From Trichodelitschia bisporula (lineage: Eukaryota; Ascomycota; Dothideomycetes; Phaeotrichales; Phaeotrichaceae): a stretch of DNA of 64,000 bases. Position numbers and translations under genes: made by a program. Position 1 is the first letter of the stretch, and each line of letters begins with the position of its first letter. Shown here piece after piece: positions 32,276-43,790 of the stretch. The notes under the pieces are model-generated. The model searched no databases. It worked only from the letters and a program-made list of their open reading frames with translations, and was not told the origin of the DNA. The DNA is taken from the NCBI GenBank assembly GCA_010356995.1, contig ML996688.1, positions 1,586,579 to 1,650,578 on the forward strand, given 5' to 3'.

Positions 32276-34064
32276 ATGTCACAGATATTCCATTTTCCAC
32301 TTCAGCCGCTGCAGCGGTTTACCAGTGGGGGCGCGGCGGCGATAAAAATGCCCAAGGTAGGCGCGACGATGCGATGGATGGCATGGAAGTGCTGATGGCC
32401 GCAAAGGAGATCACGCACTTTTCCTACGATGATAGGCATGAATACCGCCCGGATGATTCATCCATGACTTATTATTATCCCCCGGAACTGGGGGTCGATT
32501 TGTCTGCGGGATTTAAGGACTTCGTGAAGCTGGATGATACAAGGGATGATCATTTGGAGGGGCTGTTGAGGGCGCTTATGACGGTAGAGGAGAAGGAGGG
32601 GAAGTTGCGTGTGGTTGACTTCATTACGTGGAGAGGCATGATGACGAAGGTGAGGAGTGCTCGGGGTGATATGCAAGGTTGCGGAGATGGCTAATTGTTC
32701 TAGATAATGACTACGCCATATGACAATTTTGATGGGTAGGCCCGGCTTCATGGAGTTGGTATGACTTTGCTGAGCGGCGATAGGTTTGAGATGAATGCGA
32801 CGCGCTTCCAGGTATGCTATTCCGAATGGTAGTCGGGGTAATCACTGATGAAGCATAGGACACGATGTAAGTTGAACGTCCCAATCTGTACGATTTGCCT
32901 TCGGGGCGTTGTGGGTGGGCTCTGAACCGTCTACGGCAGCTGCCTGTGATCTTCGGGACTATGATATCCGGCATAGAGCAGCTCTATTCCGAAAGCGCCC
33001 CTCCGCTATCATGCCCCGAGGCAATCGTCCTACGCCAACCTGACGCAGCAAGGATGAATAGCAATGCTAACTAGATCAAGCTTCATCGAAGAAGACCACG
33101 CCGCCAAGTTGGCCCGCGTTCGCGAGCAAAATGCCAACAGACGCAGACCGCCGCCGGGAGCTCCAACTCCAGATGTGCAGTCGTATTGGGGTCAGTGTGA
33201 TCGGTCACCTGGCAATAGACTCGGCTGCTCACAGTGATCCCAGGGTACAAGTTCGAGACTCTGTCTGTCATTCCAGATATCATGGACAATGTTTCGAGGG
33301 ATTACATTGAAACCCGACCCAAAATGGTCGTCAACAACCACGCTCAGTACTGCTCTGTCGTCATGACTGGCTTCACTCCAACTAGCATGATATTAGGGGG
33401 CGAGGTCGATGCAAGTATGCCACTCCGATCCCATGTGCAGGATGGCTCGTCCACATTCTATTGCCTTTGGCTCTCCCGAAATGCTTTCGTACTCTGGCTA
33501 ATTCTTTCCATAGTTTGGGACCGCCGTCCCGATGACCCCGATCAACCGATCAACTGGGTCGAGCTCAAAACATCTCAAGAGATCTATAACGACGGCGACC
33601 GTCTTAGATTTGAACGAAAGCTATGCAAGTTCTGGGCCCAGTCTTTCCTGCTCGGTGTGCCTAAAATCATCGTCGGGTACCGGACGCGGGACGGTCTCCT
33701 GAAGCGTCTCGAGGAGCTGAACACACGAACGATTCCCGGGATGGTCAAGCGGAAAGGCAACAACAGCTGGGACGGGAATCTGTGCATCAACTTCGCTGCT
33801 GCCTTCTTGAAATGTGAGTCCTAGTTTACCGCTACGGCGTCAGCCGTGGTCCAACTTCCCGGTTTGCCATATACTAACATGGATTTAGTTCTCAAAGAGA
33901 CCATCACGTCCGAGGGTGTGTGGAAGATCCGCCGCCAGCAGAAATCGCCGGTGATTGAGGTCTTCCAAACAGAAGCACAAGGGACGGGCGAGATCCTGTC
34001 TAAGGAATTCCTGGAATGGAGGACGCAGCGGTATCCTCAGAAAATAGCCCAAATGCTGAATTGA
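32276..34064 (+). CDS. rai1: Decapping exoribonuclease RAI1 (DXO/Dom3Z family)
   Basis: Partner of the nuclear 5'-3' exonuclease Rat1; removes unmethylated or incomplete caps and pyrophosphate from faulty transcripts. Nine exons: 32276-32356, 32407-32649, 32704-32735, 32784-32811, 32860-32867, 33081-33190, 33244-33414, 33514-33813 and 33889-34064, giving 382 residues. The start gives MSQIFHFPLQPLQRF, and splicing yields KEITHFSYDDRHEYR and YYYPPELGVDL, as in fungal homologues. Catalytic metal-binding motifs: GGEVDAIWD (Glu-x-Asp) and INWVELKTS (Glu-x-Lys), with FWAQSFLLGVPKIIVG between them and the end. The fifth exon has only 8 bases and is needed to restore FQDTIFIEE, matching the family's FQGTIFIEE. 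The intron after it is 213 bases, four times the window norm. Confidence 0.93.
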
Positions 34065-37000
34065 GCGACTGCTCGTCCATCTCCTGCCACAGTACGTCGA
34101 TGTCCGAACCCGATATCGGGTCGTAGCACTAACACAAGCCCGTAGATCTCGGCCATACGCTCCATTCCGCATATAGCGAGCTAAAGCATATGCTATACTC
34201 GATTCCCTTGCCGTCGTACTAACTCCCATATCTCCCCCACTATCCAACAAGCCCCTCAACCGCCCCACCCATCCGATCTCACCCCACTCCTCCCCATCGC
34301 CATCGCCCATCGCGGCCCAACCGTTCTAGAATCCGCTCACTCCTCAAACCGTTCTTACTCGTACGGCACCCCCATCTCACCACCGCCATCCCGTTCACCC
34401 CACCACCGCATAGTATTATAATTAAAGGACCTATACAAACACCAGACCCACACCCGCCCTTCCGCCCCTCCCCGGATCTAACCTCTAGGGCCCCCCTCCC
34501 CCGCGATAGCACTGACCCCGCGCATGAAGGCTGACTCGCCATGGTCCCACCCCCCCCCCTTTCTGCGGGGTCTTCGCCCGCTCACCGGCAACCGCTCGCC
34601 ACTGGTGCGTTTGGATCCGCCGCGAGCTCACCAGCAGCTGGTCGTGCTCGCCACGTCGGTGCTCGCCACTGGTGCGCCTGGACCCGGCGGCAAGTGCCGG
34701 CGATACCGCGATACCGCGCGCACACCCCTCTAGCCGCACGTCCCTCCGTAGCCGCGTCACCCGCGTTGCGCACTCAGGCACACTCCGCCGTGCCCTCCGG
34801 ACTTTCCCACGGGCCCGCCGGTCCTGTTTCCTCCGGCCTGTGTCTTCCGGTCAGCGCCCTCCGCGTCCTCCCTACGCTCTATGCGCCGCCGATCAACGTC
34901 TCGCTTGATCGCTACTGCACCGCGGCGTCGGGTCCCCGCGCCCGGAGCCGTGCTTCTAGAAGGCCGTGCCCGAAGAGGGGGGTATATGTGAAACGCGGGT
35001 GTGGGCAGTGGGGTAGGCGGGCTTCGTCTGTCTGAGACGTGAGGGCGGTGCGTTTTGTCTGATACGCGGGACGATCATACTGGCTTTGAGAGGTGGGATG
35101 TGGGGGAACTGTGGTTCGGTGACGGAGGGGGAGGAGGGGGAGGGGGGATGGTGGGATGGGGTGACGGCGTAATGGATGGTGGTGGTAGTGGTGGGTAGAT
35201 TTTCATTGAGTGATCTCTGGCGATACTCCCGCTGCATACGTGCTTGCATGCTGCAATGATAGCACCGAAATGGACACGTCCCAGCTCCCCTCTCCTATCT
35301 AGACACGTTGTCCGATCCCTAGGGCGGTCGTCACGAGAGCACTCAGCGCACCTGCGGGAAATGAGCACACCCTCACGATCCTCCACCCCGCATCGATCCT
35401 ACCTGACTCTCCGCGTACATATGTCAGGTACACGATCCCCCATCGCCTCCATCACACCCAGACCCTTCGCTAGAACACCGTTAGGCACCCAGGCCTTCCA
35501 TCCTGCTAACCAGCCTACTACCCCCGCTCGCGGTAGTGCTTCAGGTCATGCACCCCCCGCATCCGCGTTTGAACTACCCAGCCCGGCAAGCTCGCTCGGC
35601 CAGACCCGAGAGCGCCGCGAAAGCGGGGGATCAAACTGTGGAACAACTTCACGGCTCTGCGCTGCGAGCTGCTGAGACGCAGCATCGGGAACAGCGGGAC
35701 GAATCGGCGCTTTTTGCGCGACCCACTGCTGCAAGTAAAGGGCACAGCAAGCGCGGGATCATGCTCCGGCAGCGGGAATAGGAGGGCGGGCCGCGACTCG
35801 GGGCCTGCGCTGGGAGTCCGAGGACGCCGGCGTGCGCTGTGCGGCGGGGAGATGCGGGGGAGGGGCGAGTGGAGAGAGGTGGGCTGGAGTACATGCGCTT
35901 CGGAGGATTTCTCCAGCGGCGATGCAATGCTTCGCTTTCCTGCGCGGTGCTCTGCTGCTACTGCCGCTGGTTGCTTGGGCCGCTACTCGCTGATGCTACT
36001 TGCTGAGGGAAGAGAGGGTGTTGGCGACTCAGGCGCCCGCAGGCGTGGCGAAGTCATGCGCAATGCAGGCCGGGGCGGGGGCCGGGTGCAATCTATACTG
36101 GCGAGGATGATGGAGGATGATGGAGTTGTATGCAGGTACTTTACAATCCCTGCGCTGCTTGCATTGGTGTGCTGCGGTATGCTTCTCGCTACCCTGGGCA
36201 TGACGGGAGGAAGTTGGTTGTGTATCGTGGATGAATGATCTAAGCCGCGCCACCTTGTTTTTCGTCAGCCATGCCATGCTGCGTGCCGCAGCGGCTGCGT
36301 AGTGTTGCGCGCTATCGATACGAGCCGGCGGGGATCGCGGGGTTGCTATTCGCAGCCCGCGAGAGATGCTTCGAGACCCCCATCCCCGCGCTGGCGCAAG
36401 ACTACGCAGTACGCCATCGTACTAAGGCGGCGGGCGCAAAGTTTCACAAGTCTCGATGGCTGGAGAGGCGTGCTTCCCCGGATGTCTCAGGGCTCGTTGA
36501 AGAAAAAGAGGCTTACTGCCGGCCGGTGTTTCCGAGGCAAGGCTGAAGAACGCCCGCTTTCCATCGCTGCTGAGGAAGGCATGCATGTGTTGCAACCAGT
36601 TTCGTTGCTCCCAAATCGGGAGTGCGCTGACAACAAGAATCCATCCCCAACATGAGACTGCCGAACAACCCAGTTGCCTCGTTTACTTGGCATGAAGATG
36701 GAGATTACTTTAGATTGTTTGACATGATGCCCTTGGCCGCAGCAGGTGTAACCGGGTTTACTAACGAACTTTGCGGGGGAGAGAGACTGGGGATGAGAAT
36801 TCGGGTCTCGATAGATGAGGTGTAGATGGAATAAATGGAGCGGCACGAGGTGGCGCCGCGGTAGTCGCGGGAAAAGCGACAAGGCGGAGGCTGGTCAAGC
36901 GTGTGCAAGCCGACCCGACGAATGATGCTGGGGAAGCTTTTCTTAATATCCAGCCTCCCCGAAGTGGCATCGCGGGGTCATGCGCTACGCAAATCTTTGC

Positions 37001-37177
37001 AAATCATCGCATCTCCCAATATTCGTGCATGCGAAGGGATTCTTGACTTGCGTAGACTTGCGCGGACCTGCGTTGACTCTGCCTTGGGCCTGCGCATCAA
37101 ACCCCCTCGTAGTGTTTCAATGCACCTGGTGATGCGTGCGCCGGGGTCTGCGAGCTACGAGTAAGGTGTGTGTCTCG

Positions 37178-37193
37178 AGGTACCTAGGTACCT
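37178..37193. repeat. Palindrome AGGTACCTAGGTACCT, copy 1
   Basis: A 16-base perfect palindrome. A second copy sharing GTACCTAGGTACCTT lies 90 bases downstream. Such KpnI/AvrII-like palindromes recur in fungal genomes; the origin here is not known. Confidence 0.6.
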
Positions 37194-37267
37194 TGCGTCG
37201 ATTTGAATTTCTCACCTGCGGGCTGGAAGCCTTTACACGACAGTCTTGCGGGTTAGTGTCGTCAAAA

Positions 37268-37282
37268 GTACCTAGGTACCTT
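37268..37282. repeat. Palindrome GTACCTAGGTAC, copy 2
   Basis: Twelve-base perfect palindrome within a 15-base segment identical to part of the copy at 37178. Confidence 0.6.
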
Positions 37283-40200
37283 GACCCCGCATGACAAAGA
37301 AACAGTGTTGAGAGGTCCAAAAGCGGGATGGTGAAGGCCTTGGCCATGCAGCCTCATGGCGAAGGACGACGGTCGAACTTATCGTGGTGTTCTGTCCACG
37401 GTCGCTGGATCGCTCTCCCCGGCAACCAGCCATGCAGATGCAGATACAGAAACACCCATCTCTTCGTCGCCCTAACCGCATGGGCTTCTGGTCTGGATAC
37501 GGTGATGCGGGTATGGGGTATCTTCAAACCGTACCTTGCAGCGGCTGCTCCCAGCATCACCGTCGTGCTGCGCGCTCAACCAGGCCGGTGGTTTCCCATG
37601 CCTACCTTGACCCAGAGAAGGAAGAGGAGAGAGATGGCTGACACAGGTACCATCTTCGACGGTTGGAGTCTCATGTCCCAACTCGTCCCAAATGGAGATG
37701 GCCTGTGTCCGACTCGACAGACGACTAGAGATGTGCTTGCTGGCCGGAATAGCCGGGGACGATGCAAGCAACTCGGCAGAGCAAATGTCCAGCCGCGAGA
37801 ACAAGTCGTCGACGTGGTGCGCTGAGAAGAGACTGGGAGACCCGGTGATTAATGAAGTGCATCTAAGCGCTTAGAAAGTGCGTCCTTCAGTAGAGTTTGT
37901 TGAAAGGTTGCTGTTCCCTGATGATACTGTAGGGCTCGGCGAAACTATTCGACCACATGCGGCCCATCTCCGAGCTCATGCCGAGATCAGAGTGGAGGGG
38001 AGGGAGGAGAGGAGTGGAGAGAAGACCGAGGAGAGCGGGACAGGGGGCGGAGAATCACGGGCCGCCAAACAGGCCCTGCACTCGCCTTTGGACTTTGTGA
38101 TTGGTGCTGCAGCCGGGAGAGCCAAGAGTTAAATCCCCGCAGCGCCACTTTCCACCCCGGCATTATTATGCCTGAGGCATTTTTCAACCTCAAGTCACCC
38201 GCCCCGCCTCCCCCACCACCATCATCCCCGCCCCGCTCTCAACCTCTCAAGCAAGTCGACCTTCCACCCGGCCCTCTCCCGCCGCTTTCCGCCCAACGAG
38301 GCTTGATAAAAGGAAGACGTACAGCCCAGCCTCGCGGCACCATTGGCCGACTCGATGATGCAGTTTCAGGTTGGTGATCAAACCATAACGGCCATCTGCA
38401 CGAAGACATGCAGCCACACTGCGAGCCTGGCCACACGGCAAGACAAGCCGTGAGATCCTGCCCTTCCCGCGCTGCCCATAATTCTCTGCTGGCCTTCTTT
38501 TCTTACTTTCCGGGGAGAGACACGGGATGATCATCCCATCCGGTTGCCGAGCAAGAAACGCTGCGTTACGAAGGATGCTATCGATAAATGCCCGCATTCC
38601 GTGCACTGGCCGCTGCCGTCACCTCTCTGTCGGGAACGGGGAGAAGCGAAAGGAATGTGCGCACAGCGCGGCTCTCCATGCCTCCAAAAATGCCTCTGGC
38701 GGAAAGCGGCGAGTAAGCAGGCTCGGTTCTCGAAGGGCGTTGGTATCAGATCTCGGGACCCGTGCTCTCTTGCGTGCGAGTCTTGCGCAAAACGATCTCG
38801 TGTGGCTTGTCCCTCTAGTCGATTCACAGTCTCTCAAGTCGCAAGTTCCCGCAGAAGGCTGGCAGCCCGTCTGCCCTGCCAGGCCATGACGAATAATGGA
38901 GGCTCGGACCGCTTTGAAGGGCACGGGCCAATACGGGCGGCGATTGGGGTGTGGTACGTAGCGGCGGTTGGCAGTAGCGGGGGAGGAAAGGCCAGGCCTT
39001 AACTCGACTACCCTAAGAAGTACCCGACCGTTGATGCATTCTCACCATGCATTGAAAACTAGATGGCCGGTTAGGTTCATGACATGACTCTACAGCAGTA
39101 CCCCGACCCGGTTCGTGCCCATGGAAGGTGAATGATCCTTTGGAGAAATGGACGGACCAGCAGGTTCACGCGCTTCACTGGGGGGCGGTGGCCAAAAGAG
39201 GGATGATGGATGAAATAAGGGCAGAACAACCTGGAAGCACGGTGGGGAATAGGAGATGGCGACTAATATTAAAAATGATCAGAGGACGCTCTTGTCTCTC
39301 TCGATGCGCAAAGACAACCATAATTCATAATTTGCCTGATTCCGCGTCAGTTTTTCAGTCGTTCAGTTGCCACCGGCGAGACGCTGTCACTTGCAAGACA
39401 ATCCAGTCACAAAATAACTAAAACAACACGGGAAGCCCCACCACAACAAGCCACAGCCTACGCGCCTATTCAATCCCACGCCATCCAGTAGACGCCTGCC
39501 CGGCCGAAAGCGCGAAAAAGGAAGCCGACCAACGACGACCAATCCATCACCGAAAGCGGCCTGCCATCGTAACACACCGACATCGACACGCTGAGCAAGC
39601 GATCACCGCCAAACGCACTGCAGAGATACACGCAGTGCAGCCTTTCGTTCACGCCCAACCCGCGATTTGACGACTTTCTCCGAACTTCTTGGTCAGCCTA
39701 ACGTCCAGTGTACGTACCTCTTTCTTTGCTTGGTCGTTGCCTGTATCTTGTCCCTTCTGCGAGCGTGTCTGCCACATGCGCAGATCAACCCAACGGCCGG
39801 CGGGACGGGCCTGAAGGGGCGGGAGCATGACGGTTGGAGTGGAGCAAGTAAGAAAGCTTGGTGGAGGGGAAGAGAGGGGCGTTGGGCGGCTGCAGACAGC
39901 GTTTGCAGTTGTCGACGCTTCGTCACCTCGTATCTGGGTGTTCCTCTTTCTCGTCAACCAGGCGGCTTCGCGACTTCGATGCTCGGATGCTGCCTCTGCC
40001 TGCCCTGCCTGCCCTGCCTGTCCCACCTGTCCTGCGTTTTCGGCCTGCTGTTCGGGTTGTCCCTGCCCGTCGTGGCTTCTCTTCTCTTGCTCCCCGTTTC
40101 TGCAGTTTCCATCCCAGGATCTCTTCTTGCACCTGGATTTGCATTTGGCTCTTGTCCGGGGGTCACAACCTGCCGACTCGTTGCGCAGCAGCGCAAGCAA

Positions 40201-41350
40201 GCGTGGTTAGTCGTCCTTTCGCTCGACGCTTATGCAAGATACTTCTGTTGCGACCACCTACCCCGACCATAATCCCAAACCCCTCTACCCGGTTCTCTGT
40301 CTCTACTCTTTCCACCCTCTCTGTCTCTCTGCGTCTCTTCCTCAGCAAAACCCCAACCCATTCGGCCAGTGTCGGGCCAGCCAGTGACGCGAAACCCTTG
40401 CTCGGGGCTCAAGTCGTCGGTGCGCCATTGGCTAGAAGAGGACTAGTGTGGGCGGCTGGGATTGGTCAGTCAGCCGTGATTGCCCCTGCTAGCCCTGGCA
40501 TCCGTGCACGGGCCAGCTGGGAAAGCAACCCAGCAATCATCTCTTCTATCATTGGCTGCATGGAAGAGACGCGCCGGGGGTCCCACCTGAGGTCTCACGC
40601 CTTCTCTTCGCACTTCGCACCTCCTCGCACGGTCCTCTCCCCTCTTTTCTCTCTCTTCTCCCATGCTTCTTCCACCCCCCCACCCCTCCCACATTCACAT
40701 CCCCCCCCTCCACCCCCGGCCAGCCAGTGCCAACGCCAGGCAAGCCAAAATCACCCTTTGGACCATTTTTAGCGGATGCCTCGCCCGTTCATTTCGTTTC
40801 ATCCCCCAGTCTCTTTTCCACACCCCGTCCCCCCTCAGAATCTCTGACACAAGTAAAGCTCGCTCCCTCCCCGTCAAATCCTCAGACTTCTGTTTCGTCT
40901 CAGGCCTGCGTACCTCTCACCGCGACCGCACCCCTCCCTCACCACCACCCCCTCCCATCCTCACTATTCCCCCATCTACACCATCAACCGCTGCATACTT
41001 TCTATCATACAATTAAACATCTCACCTCGACGGCGAGATCCAATTCTTCTTCGCGACTTCGAGGGCGGGACCCACGATATCCGATTTTTTTGCCCACACA
41101 TATCACTTCTCTAACCCGCCCCTTCCCCCGAACACCATCCCTCCCCGGCCGCCCCTTCCTTCACTTTGCCTCCTCCAAAAATCTTCCTTCATTTCGTGCT
41201 TCACCTCAACTTTCATTCTCGCGTCCTCGCTGGCTAGGACTGCACGCAGACTTTCTTGAGCTCGTCTCAATTGCAAACCCTTTTATCAACTCGTCTCGTC
41301 TGACGCTGGATCTCAGGTCGTTTTGACCCCAACTTCAACTGCAGCATATC

Positions 41351-43790
41351 ATGTATTCAAGCTCTCACGCCTCAATGCCTCCGCCACAGCAGCGACAGGT
41401 CGCGCCTGAAACCTTTTTATTAGACCAGGAAGCTCAGCGGAGTTTGCCCCAGGAGGCCGTCATCGCTTTGCGCCAGGTTGAAAATCGTGAGTTGCTTTGC
41501 CACCCAGTTGTTGGATGCCTCGCGCTTCCAACATCAACATCCAACAACAACAACTAACCCCACCACAGTCAAGTACTTTCTCATCTCTGCGCCCGTGGAC
41601 TGGAGTCCCGAGCAATGCATCCGTCGCTTTCTTCTGCCGACTGGCGAATACGTTTCCTGCGTGCTATGGTTCGTGATCTATGTCGCGCTTCTTTTTTGGC
41701 TTGCAATTAACCAAGCTTCAGGAATAATCTCTTTCATATCTCTGGTACCGACATCGTGCGATGCCTGTCCTTTCGCTTCCAGGCCTTTGGCCGCCCAGTC
41801 AAGAACTCGAAGAAATTCGAGGAGGGCATTTTCTCGGATCTGCGCAACCTGAAGTCAGGCACCGACGCGTCTCTTGAGGAGCCGAAGAGCCCGTTCTTGG
41901 ACTTCTTGTACAAGAACAACTGCATTCGCACCCAGAAGAAGCAAAAGGTCTTCTATTGGTACAGCGTGCCGCATGATCGCCTGTTCCTTGATGCCCTGGA
42001 GCGCGACCTGAAGAGGGAGAAGATGGGCCAGGAGGCGACTACTATGGCCGTCAGCGAGCCCGCACTCTCGTTCGAATTCGACTCATCGCAATCACTGTTC
42101 GAGCAGCTCACCAAGGCCCAGCAGACCAACTCGTCGTCTTTCACTTCTAACGTGCAGAGCTACACGCACGCATCCCCGGTCGAGCAGATGGCCCCGCCGC
42201 AAATGATGGCCCAGCCTATGGCACCAGTTGTCGTTGACGATTCGCTGAACCAGATCGGGAACTACCCGCAGATGCAACAAATTCCCACGTCGATTCCTGG
42301 CGTCTCCAACGCTGTGGTGGCGAAGAGCCGCGAACGCGATTTTGGCCAGCCGCAATTTGACCGCAATGGCATCCCTTTGGGACAGCTGCACCAGCGCGCG
42401 AACTCGATGCCCGCTTTCATGGAATGCTCGCCTGCGCCGTCACTGGCTCTGTCGCACTATGATGACTACAGCAACCCGCGCATGTCTTTTGAGCCGCTCA
42501 CTCCTCCTCAACATGCTTTCAGCCTGGGCCCTGAGCCGTCGTACATCCCCAATGAAGACACTGGCCTCTATTCGGCGATTCCCGACCTCAACGTGTCTGC
42601 GACCTTCAACCCGATGATGCAACTGCCGCCTTCCAGCTTTGGTCCGCAATTTTCCGTGACTCGCACCTTCCCTCCTCCCAATGTCTACTCCGTCATTGAA
42701 GGGTCTCCCACCTACAAGCAGCGCCGGAGACGATCTTCCATCACCACCAACGTGGGGGTTGTCACTGCCAGCGGAGCCGTTCAGGGTGTGCAGCGCACCA
42801 GCGATCTCCGGAGATCAATGTCCAGCTCTGTTGTCCCTGTTCAGGAGGTTGACGAGAACGAGCACGACTCACCGCAGAGCTCGAATAACTACGCGCCTGT
42901 GCAGAAGACTGAGCCCTTCCCCGATCTGTCCAGGCACGGAACGCCTCTGGCGACTGTTGAGGACAGCCCCATCCAGCAGCCGATGACGATCATGCCGCAG
43001 GACGAGCTTTCGCAATTTACCAACGGTGATTTTGCAGAGGCTCCTCTGCAGCATAGCGCTTTGGCTCGCACCGCTGGTGGCGTATTTCGGCGCGCGCGCA
43101 GCGCTACGATGATGGAGCTGGGTCCCTACCCGCAGAAGTCACATTCGTGCCCGATTCCTACTTGCGGAAGGTTGTTCAAGAGATTAGAGCACTTGAAGAG
43201 GTAAGCGCTTGTTTCCGATCCCCAAGATGCCTTGTGGAGATTAGATTGTTTCACAATTGCATCTCAGCCAAAAATAGAAGCTGACTCCCGGCGCTTAGGC
43301 ACGTGCGCACGCACACTCAGGAACGTCCATACGTCTGCCAACTCTGCAGCAAGGCCTTTTCGCGCTCTGACAACCTCGCACAGTATGTTTCACGTGTACG
43401 CGCCGTCACTTGGATTGTCGCTAATCATTTCTTAGACATAAGCGCACGCATGAGCAGCAGCAGAATGGCGAGCAAGTCAACTTTAGCGAAGAGGATTTTG
43501 AGAACGAGGATGACCATATCCCCGCTCTGGACGAAACGTCGCCGGGCTCCGAAGAACACTCGTACCTCGGCAATGGCATGCCGCCTTCGACTTCGGACCT
43601 GTCGGCGTCGTTGAACTCCCTCTCGGGTGGTAACATGTCCGAGCACCCGTACCTCCACGGAAACAACTCCACTCCCGACATGTCTACGGGAATGGGCAGC
43701 ATGAATACAGGCACGAGCAACATGAACGGCCCGAGCATGAACGGCACTAGCATGGGACCCCCTCCCATGGTCGCGGCACATAACTACTAG
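41351..43790 (+). CDS. ste12: Transcription factor Ste12 (SteA) with C2H2 zinc fingers
   Basis: Target of the pheromone/invasion MAP kinase cascade; controls mating and, in pathogens, host penetration. Exons 41351-41486, 41569-41668, 41722-43200, 43299-43382 and 43436-43790 give 717 residues. The STE homeodomain-like DNA-binding region spans about residues 25-150: [67 protein letters not shown], and [26 protein letters not shown] long Pro/Ser/Gln-rich middle follows. Two C2H2 fingers lie at about 570-625 ([19 protein letters not shown] and [21 protein letters not shown]). The tail is Met/Asn/Gly-rich. Exon 4 (84 bases) encodes most of the finger region and has matching phase at both ends. Intron 2 uses the weak donor GTTCGT. 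Confidence 0.96.

Larger units (their letters stand above)
34065..41350. other. 7.3-kb gene-free interval upstream of ste12
   Basis: No conserved protein, tRNA or rRNA is recognisable. Reading frames of up to 300 codons occur (for example 39858-40772) but have low-complexity Pro/Ser/Arg content and overlap others. Local features: a 16-base direct repeat (34594-34609 and 34661-34676), two copies of a GTACCTAGGTAC palindrome (about 37178 and 37268), CT-rich tracts from about 40270 to 41100. The last 1-1.5 kb reads like a long pyrimidine-rich leader of ste12. Confidence 0.5.

Noticed and set aside
32868-33080. Intronic box C/D snoRNA in rai1
   Set aside because: ATGATAT and CTGA segments exist, but the C box is degenerate and the ends do not pair, so the evidence is too thin.
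34594-34676. Direct repeat GCTCGCCACTGGTGCG, two copies 67 bases apart
   Set aside because: Short local duplication in GC-rich DNA with no gene or element structure around it.
39858-40772. 304-codon frame in the gene-free interval
   Set aside because: Composition is Pro/Ser/Arg-rich without any motif, it overlaps another frame of 201 codons, and it lies in CT-rich DNA that looks like a leader.
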